In this document: positions 43,346-55,240 of the stretch, one piece after another
Numbering within the stretch: position 1 is the stretch's first letter
Layout: the number at the start of each line of letters is the position of its first letter
Assembly (NCBI GenBank): GCA_038503035.1
Contig: JAVSML010001078.1
Span: forward strand, 193,972-257,971
Source: Crocodylus rhombifer
Taxonomy: Eukaryota; Chordata; Crocodylia; Crocodylidae
Reading direction: 5' to 3'
DNA: 64,000 bases
Notes under the pieces: generated by a model
What the model was told of the DNA's origin: nothing
The model's database searches: none
Seen by the model: the letters and a program-made list of their open reading frames with translations, nothing else
Position numbers and translations under genes: made by a program

Positions 43346-44388
43346 TAACACTTGAACTACGGCTCTTAACCCCTTAACACATTAACATTCAAAACTAGTA
43401 GTAAGGGCATTTTAGGTGGCTTAAAGTTATGCCACTCCAGGCCAGGTTTATCCCGGATCTGTGTTACCCAGCTCATGTTCCATTGATATGTGGCCACTCC
43501 CCACAGACAAGCCCAGGTTGCAGTCCTCCAGTATCCCAGGATGCAGTGTCCCCTCTCCTACCCTCTTGTTCTATGTGGGAAATCTTTTCATCTTTTGCAC
43601 TCTACTGCCCAGGGGGTAGTTCTGGCCCCAAGCCAAATCCCCCTCCTACACGTGGGGGTGTGACCTTCCTACCCCAAGGGGTGCAACCCTGTGCCAACAG
43701 CCTGCAGAGCACATACCAGCTAGCCAGGTCACAGGGCACGGGTGGGTCCAGGAGTGGGGTCTACGGGGAGGAACAAAGCAGGGGGTTGGATCAGGTCCCC
43801 ATGAGCTGGAGCTTTCTTCCCAGACCAGGGACAGTAGCTCCCCCAAAAACACCTACCATCAGCACTTCTACCTCCCAGACACCCTGAGAAGCATGACCCA
43901 CATCCCCTACACTGCAGCCCCTACACCGCAGCCTGAAATCCCAATTTATTAAACCACGAGACTTTCATTCATTTACTTCCTCTATTGCTTGTTAAATTCT
44001 TTTTTTTTTAACTTATTTTTATTTTATCCTTCAGTGGCTGGCTGACCCCATTTCCTTCCCACCTCCCATTTCATTACCCACCCCCATCCCGTTAACTCTC
44101 TGCATCCCACCTTTATGTTCCTGTCCACTCCAACCCATCTTTCCAACATCCCCCTAGCTAGAGATGGGATTGAAGCCTGTCCTGGCTCACCAGCCCTATA
44201 GTGACAGCTCACAGATGTGGCTCCTAGTCTGGCCCTGGTCACCAGCCAGTGGCCAGTCCCAGCCGTGCAGGTGGGGGACAGCCAGGGAAGGTTTTTAGCC
44301 CTAAGGTGCGACTGCTCCAAACTCAAGCTAGCACTAACACCATTCAACATTTGACCAGTTCAAAGTGCAATATGTACCAAGACCCAAT
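43346..44388. other. Single-copy DNA
   Basis: A 152-codon frame at 43429-43887 is proline/serine-rich with no family signature and is probably chance. No repeat was recognised. Confidence 0.3.
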
Positions 44389-44485
44389 TGCACTTGTCTG
44401 GGATGGGGATGATCCAGACTTGAGCCATGGGGCTGGACTAGATGACCTCTTGAAGTCCATTCCAGCCCTATATTTTTCTAGGAAG
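44389..44485 (+). mobile_element. CR1 LINE 3' tail
   Basis: 'tggggctggactagatgacc', 'tcttgaagtccattccagcc' and 'tatatttttctagg' form a plus-orientation tail. Confidence 0.75.
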
Positions 44486-45118
44486 GGTTTTGCTCATCTT
44501 TAGTTTGCGGCATGAGGAAGGCCATTTTGTACGAAGCCTAACAAAATGCAACAATTTACAGGGAATTTATTTCCATTCATTAAAATGTCCAGGTGGACAC
44601 ATTGCTCATGGTAGATAACATCTTTTCAAAAATCCCCATATCCTTATTTTAAAAATATGACTTAATGAAGAGGCCTAAGCTCCAATGAAAGCCAAAGGGA
44701 CTTACACACTTAAGTGCCAAATCTCTACAGTAAATGAAACTCAGGACTTGTTTGCATGTGGAGCTATTTCTAATTAATTATCCCTGATTAACTACCCATA
44801 GAGACTCTTGACCAGTCCTGACGGTGCATGTTGTCAAGTTCCAAAGATTCTCACTTGTTTTTGAACATCCCACCAAAGACTAATGCAGCTTGTTTTACTG
44901 GAAGAAAAAGATCCTCCTCTTTTTTTGTTGTTGGATGGCTCCACTCTCCCTTATTTGGCTTGAAGACTAGACCCAGTACAAGACCTCGCCCTGTCTTCTC
45001 TCTTATTATCAGCTATATTTTGCACTGAATCTCTCCAGCTTCTCATTTCCTCCCACCGATGCTGAAAACGGATGGAAACAACTGAGTAGTCCCTACTCTG
45101 GACAGACTTATTTAGATG
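44486..45118. other. Single-copy DNA
   Basis: Nothing recognised. Confidence 0.3.
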
Positions 45119-45186
45119 TCATAGATTTCATAGACACTCAGGCTGGAAGGGACCTAGGAGGATCACTGAGTCCAGCCCCCTACCCC
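45119..45186 (-). mobile_element. CR1 3' tip
   Basis: 'catagatttcatagacactc', 'aggctggaagggacctagg' and 'tgagtccagccccctacccc' are only the last ~70 bases of a CR1, an extreme 5' truncation. Confidence 0.7.
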
Positions 45187-45697
45187 AGTTTTCTGTGTTA
45201 ATCATTTTTAGAGGTTTTTTTCTCCTTAAAATATGATGAACAGTGAACACTTCACTGGATGACAAGTATTCATCATACACTTTGAATAACTTGCAGAAAA
45301 AGTGGAAGAGGCTTGGCCTCATCTTTTCATCTCTCAAATATATGATTTCCTTTCAGTAGACAAGGGAAACAGTAGCAGAGGAAAAAAAGAGCACAAATTC
45401 CTCCAAAGAAAAATTTGAGGGTGCATGCTCCATACTATCATAGCTCTTACCCGGAAACATCTATTTATTTCATCCCCTACCTTAGGTTATTATGAATCCT
45501 GGCATTGGAAAACAAGAGCCAATCTTTTCTGGATGCAGGGAAAATAAGGTTTCTTTTACTACTATCATTTTATTAGTCTTATTTCAGTGGCATTTAGGGG
45601 CTTCAACCAGACAAGGGCTTCATAATGCAAGGCACTGGGCAAACAGATGCAAAACGTTTTGCATGTAAATAGATTAAATATTATGAACTTTATCTTA
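45187..45697. other. Single-copy DNA
   Basis: AT-rich. Nothing recognised. Confidence 0.3.
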
Positions 45698-46545
45698 GAA
45701 TCACAGAAAATGAGGGTGGGAGGGACCTCAGGAGGTCACGTCTAGTCCAACCCCTGCTCCAAGCAGGACCAGCCCCAACTACATCATCCCAGCCAAGGCT
45801 TTGTTGCTCTGGGACCTAAAAACCTCGAAGGATGGAGACACCGCCACCTCTCTAGGCAACCTGTTCCAGTGCTTTACTACCCTCCTTGCGAGAAGTTTTT
45901 CCTAATATCCAACCTCAACTTCCCTTGCTGCAGCTTGAGCCCATTGCTCCTTGTCCTGTCGTCTGCCCCCACTGAGACCAGCCCAGCTCCATCCTCTTTG
46001 CAGCCCCCCAACAGGGAGGTGACGGCTGCTGTTCAATCCCCCTTGGTCTTCTCTTCTGCAGACTCAATCAGCCTATTTCCCTCAGCCTCAGCCTCTCCTC
46101 ACGAGTCCCGTCCCCCAGCCCCACGACCATTTTCATTGCCCTCCACTGGACTCTCTCCAATGTGTCCACATCCTTTCTGCAGTGGGGGGATCAAAACAGG
46201 ACACCGGACTCCAGATGTGGCCTCTCCAGTGCTGAACAGAGGGAAGGATCACCTCCCTCGATCTGCTGGCAATGCTCCTACCAGTGCAGCCCGGGATGCC
46301 GGTCGCCTTCTTGGCACCAAGGACACACTGCCGGCTCCTGTCCAGCTTCTTGTCCCCTGTCCCCCCAGGTCCTTTTCTGCAGAGCTTCTGCCTACCCCAT
46401 CACCCCCAGCCTGCCCCGGTGCAGGGGATCGCTCCCTCCTCAGCACAGGACTTGCACTTGTCCTTGTCAAACCTCAGGAGATCTCTTTTGATCTAATCCT
46501 CCAATTTGTGTAGGTCTCTCTGAATCTTAGTCCAACCCTGCAGAA
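45698..46545 (-). mobile_element. CR1 LINE 3' fragment with ORF2 C-terminus
   Basis: It begins 'agaatcacagaaaatgaggg' and continues for about 850 bases through the tail, the 'cttcccttgctgcagcttga' block, 'ttcattgccctccactgg', and 'cagcttcttgtcccctgtcc' to the region upstream of it. It shows the uninterrupted order against which the split copy at 15551-17822 can be judged. The coding frame is broken. Confidence 0.92.
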
Positions 46546-47474
46546 AGTCCTGTAGGGACTGGTGGCATAGAAGGACTTGCTTGGAGAGCCACAAGTGCCC
46601 AGCTCCCCAGGGAGAAAATGCATTCACAAGCACGTTCTCACCAAAAGCTGATCAGGTGTCAATATGAATATTCTCCTCAAATTTCCTCAAACGTGCTTGA
46701 AAATCAAAGGCTATCTTGGTCTGCTCTTGTCCATGCCAAAAGCCTCCCTGAGCCTACCGCAAATCTCCCAGCAACAACAATATAAATAAAATCCAACATA
46801 ACATGAGACTATGGACCTATTCCATTCCTGACCACTCGTGTTGCCTTGTCTACAGGGGGCCTTATTAGTATGTCATACTAGTTATTTCGACATGGAAACT
46901 TTGGTTTTTGTGTGTATCTCCCGCTTTCTCATTTTTTTGCTGGCAAGAAAGCAGGAAAAACGTTACCAAGTTAGTGATTAACGCAAAGAATCACATCCTC
47001 ACATATTGAACAAATAAATATAAGTTAATATAAATAGGGAAAACTCTCTTGGAATATGTCCGTCAGTGGTCTTATTATCTTGGGCTCCAAAGCCCAAATC
47101 TGAGACTATGTTTTACAGATGCTTTTGTTTGCATGCTGACGCAAAGTCTTTGCTCACTAGAAATTTTTGCTCTGACAAATAATCCTCCCCTTCCCCTTCC
47201 ACCCCCCCCAAGTAAAATTGGCTTGGAAAGTACTCATGAAGATGTTCCTGGTTAATTATTCACTGGAAATGTTTTACAAGTTTGCAAGGGTGCGTGAAAG
47301 TTGCCTGGGATTGAGCTCCCAAAACTTCTGCACCTGGAAGTCCTGGAATTGTTTGACCATGGTTTGCCTTGAATGTGTCTTTGCTGGCACTGTCTTTGGA
47401 AAAAGAAAAGTGCTCTCTTCATTTCCAGAAAGACATGAGGTGGATGAGAAGGGGTGCAGTAGTTATTCATTTCC
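46546..47474. other. Single-copy DNA
   Basis: No repeat or exon recognised. 46900-47060 is AT-rich. Confidence 0.3.
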
Positions 47475-47556
47475 TCCTGATTGGGAAACTGAGGTTGGGA
47501 GAAATTATCTTCCCCTGGATCATGTGATAACTCAGAGTCAAAATAACCTCATCCCT
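47475..47556 (+). mobile_element. MIR-like SINE fragment
   Basis: 'gattgggaaactgaggttgg' is the MIR core. 'ccctggatcatgtgataactcagag' follows its 3' half. Confidence 0.5.
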
Positions 47557-47559
47557 GGC

Positions 47560-47900
47560 CATAGAATCATAGAAAATGAGGGCTGGAAGAGACCTCAGGA
47601 GGTCATAGACTCTAGCTCCTTCTCCAAGCAGGACCAGCCCCAACTATCTCATCCCAGGCAAGGCTTTGCCCATCCAAGTCTTAAAAACCTCCAAAGATGA
47701 AGACTGCACCACTTCTCTGGGTAGCCTGTTCCAGTGCTTCACCATCCTCTTTGTGAGAAAGTTTTTCCTAATATCCAGCCTCAACTTCCCTTGCTGCAGC
47801 TTTTTGACCGTTGCTCCTTGTTCAGTCATCTGCTGGCTTTAACTCTAGACATCTGCACTTGTCCTTACTGAACCACGAAAGATTTCTTTTGGTCCAAGAT
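47560..47900 (-). mobile_element. CR1 LINE 3' fragment
   Basis: 'atagaatcatagaaaatgag', 'gaccagccccaactatctc' and 'cctcaacttcccttgctgcag' mark it. The minus strand reads 'KLRLDIRKNFLTKRMVKHWN'. It is 5'-truncated near 47900. Confidence 0.9.
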
Positions 47901-48004
47901 GCCCTGCCTCTAATCAACTAGATCACAAGCAAGTGTTGTATGACTGGTGCTAAGATACATACATACAGCTCTTTGCAGAATCAATGCCTCCATTTTTGCA
48001 ATGC

Positions 48005-48110
48005 TCTAGATCTGTGATTCTCCACCAAGATTACCACGGCACCCGGGGGCACTGTGAGACCCTTTTAAGGGTGTCATGCCATATTAGCCCTGTTCAGGAT
48101 TGTAGCACTT
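48005..48110. mobile_element. Possible hAT-like element end
   Basis: 'ctgtgattctccaccaagat' and 'ccacggcacccgggggcact' resemble a common vertebrate non-autonomous transposon start. I could not find a matching right end. Confidence 0.35.
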
Positions 48111-48270
48111 CTGCCAGGATCTGGGGGCAGTACAAGGCCTGGCTCAAGTTTGGGGGTGGGAAGGGTTGGCTCAAGCCCCTACATAGAAACCTGGGAAAAT
48201 CCACCTGATTAGGGGACCTAAAAGAACAACATCCCCATCCACAAGCTAATGAATAGGATAAAAATGATTA

Positions 48271-50050
48271 TTAAATTAAATGAACGTAACTAAGCCTTAG
48301 TGAACTCCAACCCCAACTATTAGGTAGACCAGCTATCAAATATTTCCAATACCAAACAGCACCCCATATACCAAACTCCCTGGGTCTCTTGGTTTTAGCC
48401 ATCATCTGAGAACTCCCCACCCTCAGGATTGCTACTTGTCTAGTCTGATGAGGGGAGATGGTTGTTTCCCTTGGGATTTCTGTCTGGGGATCTGGTTGTT
48501 GGCCATCCATTGGGATCACCTCTTCAAGCAATGCCCCTTGCCACCACTTTAGGCCTCCACCACATCACGCCTATCAGGATTGTGGCTTTGGGACTCAACT
48601 TGTCACCCATCCCCACTTTTCTGCCACTCTGGGTTGGTGCTTCTGCTTTGGTAATATCTTTTTTGGTCTCCTCCACAGGACACTATCTTTTGGCCTTCCC
48701 AGGATCCCTGCAGCCTTTTCCTCTTATAGCTCCATGGACAGCTCCAGCTCTAGGGCCCTGTCAACGGGCAGGTCTCCACTACAAAGGGAGGACAATGCAA
48801 GGCTGGGGTCACATTGGCCCTGGTTGAAGCTGTGGAGGGTGCAATATAAGGGAAGGGGTGGGGAACCCTGGAGAGGGCAGGGGTCAACAGCAGCACCAGG
48901 AGGAGGTTGTGCGGCACCAGGCAGAAGCTTGGGTGAACGTTGGGGCTCCCAAAGTGGGGGGCTGTCCTGTGGATGCTGCAGCAGCGATGGTATGATTACT
49001 TATTGTAGATGCCTGAATTTGTCCATCATGAGGGACCTCTGAACAAGCTGGTCTGGGGCAGCCCAGTGGATTTCACTGATGGTGATGGGGTCCAGGTTGC
49101 GGTGATGGGCCAAGTTATCTCCTATACCCTCTGCTAGCTTGATGCTTTCTGCAGAAGGCATGATAAGCCCCAGAAAATGCCTCAGCAGGGCCTTGCTGAG
49201 GGGGGGGCAGAGTCTTAGAAGAGAGCTCACTGCCACCTGGGACAGCAGAGTCCCTGGGGACCTCACTGACAAGAGGGGTCTATGGGAAGAGGCAGACAAG
49301 GACGCTGTCCCACCTCACCAGCCATACCACACTGCATGTCAAGATGAATGTGACCAGCACATCCAGGCTCTCTAGGTACCTGGAGGGGAGCAGCATCATT
49401 TCTTAGTGCCCATCAATGCACCATCCAATGTCTTTGCTTGACATAAAGAGGGCACAGCTCTCTGGTTCCAGGATGTCCTCCACATAGACGGGTCCTAGCA
49501 TGGGTCTCCAGTCACTGAGCAGGGTGCAGAGGCAGTGGACAAACCCAGGGAGGTGGGTGTACAGGCTCAGGAGGTGCTTGGGTTTCCCATCCTGTAGCAC
49601 CGAGAGCTGCAGCTCCATGCCGGAGCCCTCAGACAGAGCAGAGTTGACTTCATCCTCCTCTTAGAGTAAGTCCAGTAGCCTGTGAAGGCTGGCCAAGACA
49701 TTGTGGACCTCCTCCAAAAATGGGAGTCTCCATGGCAAGCCACCCACCAGTCCAAGCAGCAGGGCAACTTACTGGAGCTTAGAGGATGGTAAGATCATCT
49801 GGGCCAGGAAGTAGGTGGTCAGGTCCCCCCACAGGTAGTCACAGGCCTGGGGTTAGTTAACCATAGAGTTTATTCCCTGAAGAGTGGACTGCTGGCCCTC
49901 AAGCCCTTAGGTGAGCAGGGCCGTGAGGAGCTCAGAAGGGTTCCAGTATGGAAACACCTCCATGTGACTCATGAGAAACCCAGAGATTTCCAATAGGAAC
50001 CCATAGCATTAAAACCATTCGACCCAGTCGTGGCCTTTTGAGTTCCTTGC
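48271..50050 (-). pseudogene. Decayed single-exon protein gene, family not identified
   Basis: Reading the minus strand in one frame from about 50040 gives protein-like, leucine-rich text for over 600 bases, broken only by isolated stops: 'FLMSHMEVFPYWNPSELL' (49960), 'DLTTYFLAQMILPSSKLQ' (49810), 'LGLVGGLPWRLPFLEEV' (49735), 'MELQLSVLQDGKPKHLL' (49618), 'GPVYVEDILEPESCALF' (49480). A shift near 49290 moves it to another frame, with 'LSKALLRHFLGLIMPS' (49200) and 'PITISEIHWAAPDQ' (49070). That frame continues with a few stops to 48271. There are no introns and no repeat flanks. It looks like a processed or decayed copy of a helical, solenoid-type protein. An adaptor-complex (AP-5 beta-1-like) relation crossed my mind but is only a guess. 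Confidence 0.45.
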
Positions 50051-50810
50051 AACAGAAGATTGCTCTATTATTTTTCTATATTCAAAACATAAGTGAAAGC
50101 AAAGAGCTGGTGTTTTCCAAAGGGCATCTTGAGTCTCAAAAGCTTAAGAGCTGCAGCACTAGATTGCCACTGGCCGGTTCTCACGCCAACGCGCATGTAA
50201 AAGAACTCGGGACAATCTGTTTCTGGCATTGTGATGCTCTTCCTTCTGCACCATGTTGTCTAGGTGGCTAGGGGAGCCTGTTTCCACTTAAAAATTCACA
50301 CGTGTGAACTTTTGTGCCAAGCGATGTGTTTCACATTATTGGAAACTTTCCCCAGGAATGCTTCTCCACCCCCTGCCGTTGCTCATCAAAACAAAAGGGA
50401 AAACAAGTCAGTGTTGCACAAAACCAATCAGTGCAAAAATATTCAAAGAAACGGTGATGCAAGAGGTTCGGCAAATTTCACCCAGCGCTGCTCATGGGGG
50501 TGATGGTAAAGAGAATAACCAGGGATTTCCCTGGTTGGCCTGCCTGTGTGCAAAGTATTTTTGTAATTCTCAGCCCGGTTCTTACTGGTGGAAAATGTCT
50601 GTTGCTGTCAACCACTGATTTTTGGAAATGGCGATAAAGAGGTCATGAGCCTTTGACCAAAGCCTCTACTCTATTTCAACCTTTGGAAATCTTCAAATTC
50701 TCACTGTCCCTAGGGTCTCAGCAGCTAAATAATGGAAACTTCTCCTAGCCCCAAAGACATGGCCCAAACAGCAGTCATGGATCTAACCTTCTGTGCCAAA
50801 CTTCATGTCC
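50051..50810. other. Single-copy DNA
   Basis: Nothing recognised. Confidence 0.3.
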
Positions 50811-51008
50811 TGTCTCCCAGCCCCCCAGCCATTTTCATTTCCCACCACTGGACTCTCTAATTTGTCCACATCCTTTCTGCAGTGGGGGGGCCTAAAACTG
50901 GACATGGGACTCTAGATGTGGCCTCCCTAGTGCCGAATAGAGGGGAATGATCACTGCCCTTGATATGCTGGCAATGCTCCTCCCAATGCAGCCCAATCCT
51001 CTTTTCTA
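50811..51008 (-). mobile_element. Internal CR1 ORF2 fragment
   Basis: 'ccagccattttcatttccc', 'ccactggactctctaatttg', 'tccacatcctttctgcag' and 'gactctagatgtggcctccc' match ORF2 text equivalent to 46120-46280. Both the tail and the 5' part are absent, so it was cut at both ends. Confidence 0.8.
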
Positions 51009-51605
51009 TTCACCAGGGTAGAGTCCTGCCTCATCTTTGCTGTGAGGGATACTGGAGTTATGAGCTCCTGTTTCTACTAGAGTTTGGACCAAAATCCTGG
51101 ACGTAAGTCTTGGAAATGACTCCCAGCGTATTTCCTGCTCCAGCCTATTACATCTCACTGAACTCAAACTCTGAACCCTCAGATTTTCCCACATCACCAG
51201 TTTCTCTCATTCTTTCCTGTGTTTCTCATGTTTCTTCACAGGCCTTTCCCTCCCCATTCCAGCTATTCACACTATTGGGGTTTTGCCAGTCATGGAATAA
51301 TCAATGTACCATTTCCAAGACTGGCTGCTTTTGTCATGGAGGACAGAGGAGGCTAAGCTTCAGCTGTCATGCTTTTGAGGGGATGTTGTATTCAGAAAGC
51401 TTTTTGCATTGCACTTGAGTGGGTGCGTTGTTCTGCTTCCTATAAAAACGCCTTTCTGCCAGTGAAACTCGATTAGAATTTAAACCAGGAGTCTGCACAG
51501 CAAGTTATTGCAGATTGAGCCTCTGCACTGGGACTTCTTTAGCTCAGGGCTTGGTGCATAGAGACAAATATATATAAATCCACACTTTGCCAGCAGCTTC
51601 ATCTC
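51009..51605. other. Single-copy DNA
   Basis: Nothing recognised. Confidence 0.3.
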
Positions 51606-51703
51606 ACAAAGTTGAGGTTAGATATTAGGAAAAACCTTCTCATAAGGAGCATAGTAAAGCACTGGAACAGGATACCCAGAGAGGTGGTGGAGTCTCCCTC
51701 CTT
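51606..51703 (+). mobile_element. CR1 3' fragment, left part, host of a nested CR1
   Basis: 'gttgaggttagatattagg', 'aagcactggaacaggatacc' and 'gtggtggagtctccctcctt' end at 51703, where a minus-strand CR1 begins. The text resumes at 53618 with 'tccttggaggttttgaagac'. Confidence 0.9.
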
Positions 51704-53617
51704 TATAGAATCATAGAATCATAGAAGTTGGGTCAGAAGGGACCTTGTAGATCTTCAAGTCCGACCCCCTGCCCAGGAAGGAGAAAAACGGGGTCAAACA
51801 ACTCCAGCAAGGTGTTCATCCAGCCTCCTCTTAAAGACCCCCAGGGTAGGAGCCAGCACCACTTCTCTTGGAAGTTGGTTCCAGATCCTAGCCGCCCTGA
51901 CCGTGAAGTCATTCTTATGGATGTCTAATCTAAACCTCCTCTCCAACAACTTATGGCCGTTATTTCTTGTTATGCCAGGGGGCGCTCAGGGAAACGAGGT
52001 CTCCCCCAAACCCTTCTGGCCCCCCCTAGTGAGTTTATAGACAGTCACCAGGTCCCCCCTCAGCCTTCTCTTGTGGAGGCTGGACAGGTTCAGGTCCCGC
52101 AGTCTCTAATTGTAGGGTCTGCCCTGTTGTCCCCGGATTGTGTGGTGGCCTCCTCTGGGCCCTCTCAATGTTGTCCACATCCCTCCTGAAATGGGGTGCA
52201 CAGAGCTGGACACAGTACTCCAGCTGTGGCCTGACCAGTGTTGCATAGAGCAGGAGGATCACCTCCTTGGACCTGCTCGAGATGCACCTGTGGATGCACA
52301 ACAAGGTCCAGTTAGTCCTGCCAACCGTGACCTCGCATTGTCGGCCCATGTTCACCTTGGAGTCAATAATGATTCCCAGATCCCTTTCTGCCTTCGTGCT
52401 CTGAAGAAGGGAGTTTCCCATCTTATAAGTGTGCTGCTGGTTCCTACTGCCCACGTGCAGCACCCTGCACTTGTCAGTGTTGAAGCGCATCCTGGTTTTG
52501 TTAGCCCACCCCTGTAACCTATCCAGGGCTTGCTGCAGTCTTTCCCTCACTAATAGTGTGCTCACCTCACCCCAAATTTTGGTATCATCAGTGAATTTAA
52601 GCAGGTCGCTTAGCACCCCATCGTCCAAATCACTGATGAAGAAATTGAACAGTGCGGGCCCAAGGACCGAGCCCTGGGGGACTCCGCTGCCCACTTCCCC
52701 CCAAGTCGAATATGACCCGTCCACCACCACCCTCTGAGTATGACCCTTCAGCCAATGTGCAATCCATCTGACTGTGCAGGCATCAATGCTACAATCGCCC
52801 AATTTCTTAATGAGGATGGGGTGGGAGATGGTGTCAAAGGCCTTGCTGAAGTCCAGGAAGACTACGTCCACGGTGACACCTGCATCCAGTGCTTTTGTGA
52901 CCTGATTGTAAAAGGCAATCAGGTTGGTCTGACATGACCTGCCCCAATGAAACCATGCTGGCTGCCCTCGAACATCATCCCTGAAGCCGGCCCATTGCAG
53001 ATGTGCTCCTTGAGGATCTTCTCAAAGAGTTTCCCAAGGATTGAGGTAAGACTGAAGGGCCTACAGTTGCCCGGGTCCTCCCTCCTCCCTTTTCTGAAGA
53101 TGGGAACCATGTTGGCTATCTTCCAATCATCTGACACCTGGCCCAAGCACCACGAGCGCTCGTAAAGCCGTGCCAAGGGCCCTGCAATAACCCCTGCTAG
53201 ATCCCTCCGCACCCTGGGGTGGAATGCATCTGGACCCGCTGATTTGAACATGTCCAGCCCCTCCAGAAGCTCTCTAACCCGGTGCTCCCCAACCTGAGGT
53301 CTGGAGGCATTCCCCTTGAATCTGTCTTGCATCATAGTAGGGAAGTCTTGGTCCCTGGACAAGAAAACAGAGGTGAAGAATTGGTTAAAGAGGTCTGCTT
53401 TCTCCTCTGGTGCAACCACCAGATTGCCCAGAGGATCTTGCAGGGGCCCCACATTTCCCAGTGCTGGTTCCACTCCTCTTTGGAGATAGTACTCCCCCTT
53501 CCACCGGTCGTACGCCACCTTTTTGGCAATCAGGCATTCGTAGACACCCTTGGTGAGCCGGGGGGATTTCAGGCACTCTTGCCCCCTTTGCTGCTTGTTG
53601 GGATGGTCAACCCTAGG
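51704..53617 (-). mobile_element. CR1 LINE nested inside another CR1
   Basis: A 1.9-kb, 5'-truncated CR1. Its 3' end at 51704 has a clear octamer repeat ('tagaatcatagaatcatag'), then 'gggtcagaagggaccttgtag'. It is flanked by TCCTT on both sides (51699-51703 and 53618-53622), a plausible 5-bp target duplication. Its tail differs from the 25323 and 33302 copies, so it is another subfamily. Confidence 0.93.
52035..53518 (-). pseudogene. CR1 reverse transcriptase, nearly open
   Basis: Two long minus-strand frames hold most of the reverse transcriptase. 52919-53518 carries the N-terminal part ('FKSAGPDAFHPRV', 'NCRPFSLTSILGKLFEK', 'QHGF'). 52035-52871 carries motif A ('VFLDFSKAFDTISHP'), motif B ('GVPQGSVLGPALFN'), an active site reading FTDD near 52580 and the thumb ('GRQCEVTVGRTNWTLLCIH'). 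A single shift between 52871 and 52919 separates them. No endonuclease remains because of 5' truncation. This is the best-preserved enzyme core in the window, but it cannot make a full ORF2. Confidence 0.9.
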
Positions 53618-53757
53618 TCCTTGGAGGTTTTGAAGACCCAGCTAGACAAAGCCTTGGCTGGGATGATGTAGTTGGGGCTGGTCCTGCTTGGAGCAGGGGG
53701 TTGGACTTGATGTGACCTCCTGAGATCCCTTCAACCTGAAATTTCTGTGATTGTGTG
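53618..53757 (+). mobile_element. CR1 3' fragment, right part of the host copy
   Basis: It continues the copy broken at 51703 ('tccttggaggttttgaagac', 'tggctgggatgatgtagttg', 'gttggacttgatgtgacctc') and ends in 'tttctgtgattgtgtgtgtg'. Confidence 0.9.
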
Positions 53758-55240
53758 TGTGTGCGTATATGTATGCACAGATCCAAGACTTTGAAGAGGG
53801 TGGCTCAGGCCATATAGAACATCCTCATGTATAACACAACATGTGCTTCTACAGCTGAAGAGAAACTAGAAGCGTTACTAATATGCTTGGGAGCTAGCGC
53901 TGTACTATTCAATGGAAGATCAAAAGAAAAACAAATATAGCTGTTGGCATGTGCACTAATTTGCTAGATTATATATAAAGTTTAAACAAAAACACTACAG
54001 ACTATACGAAAAATAGTCAAAGAACACTGTGTCATTAGTCCTGTAGTCATTATAGCAAAAAATACATCTTTTATGCAAATTTCCAAAACAAAATCTAGCT
54101 TTCTTAAGAGTCTTTTCAATGCCTCCTATTCTTCACTGTCAGTCATTTCTATGTCTGAGTTGATATGATAATACCTGGGTTAAGGTTTTTAGGTGGAGCT
54201 AAAAACAGTCTGTTGGGCTGGGAAATAGGAGAGAGATGTTACCAGAAACAGCTAACAGATGGCAAATTGCAGGACACAGGACAGTTTGAAGAATGGGACA
54301 TCAAGACCATTAAAAAGGAGAGAGGTTTGTTAATTCTTATGGAATGAACAGAGATTAGCAGGAATTTGGGAGGTCAGATATGAAATGAATTGATTCCTTC
54401 CCTGCTGCCTGAATAGAAATGCCACTTTCGCTGCCAGACAGTTGGTTTCAAATTTTGGGTGGAGCCTGGGGACTGCAATTGTACCACTGTACCCCTCCCA
54501 CAGCCTCCAGACCCACCTCTGTGTACATGCATGGTTGTATGCAGAAAGCCCCTGACTCCCCACTCCTACACACATTTTATTTTTTCCTTCTAGGGTCAAA
54601 AGGGAAAGCTCAATAGCACCCAAATGACCTGTTTTGAGCTGGTTTTCACATAAGCAAGAGCATGGAGAAACATGGCTTTTAATAATCAGTCCATTACGGT
54701 AGCACCTAGGAAGACCTATCAAGAATCAGAGCTCCATGATGTGAGTAAGAAAGACAACTGAGCCTGCTCTGGAAGCCTTCCCGTCCTCAGGATTTCCCGT
54801 GCATCTGTCTTAAATCTGCCTGCCTCTTGCTGTGTGGGTCACCATGCCAAGTTTTCCCAGTAAATCAGAAGCAAAAATACAATCCAGGCCTGGTGCCATG
54901 CCGTGAAAACACATGTCTTTACATAAGTGTACAGAAACTGGAGCCTTTTTAAAAATCTGTGGAAACAAGCATCTGACTATCAAGTCCTGTCTTTGGAGGG
55001 ACTTCTCTAAGACCTGAGGGAATAGTCTGAGCATCTTCCTGTCTTCTGTTGCATTTTTTCTCTGACCATTACTCCAAGATTATGAACATTTTTTCAAAAT
55101 AAATAGTCTTTTACTGAAAAATATTTCTTCAAGTCAACCTAAACCATTCATGAATTCATGCTGAATTTGCTAGAGTTTTGTCTGGAAAAAAATATTGTAG
55201 AAATAGCAACAGGTTGCTCTGATCTTTAAAAAAGCAAGCC
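53758..55240. other. Single-copy DNA
   Basis: AT-rich. 54330-54722 holds a minus-strand 130-codon frame without motifs. 55060-55200 has TTTTTCA/GAAAA text like decayed repeats. Nothing is called. Confidence 0.3.

Noticed and set aside
43429..43887. 152-codon Pro/Ser-rich frame
   Set aside because: Composition-driven, no motif, no conservation evidence available.
45869..46513. 214-codon plus-strand frame; also 59187-59873 (228 codons)
   Set aside because: Both are antisense readings of the same CR1 3' region and recur wherever that region is long enough.
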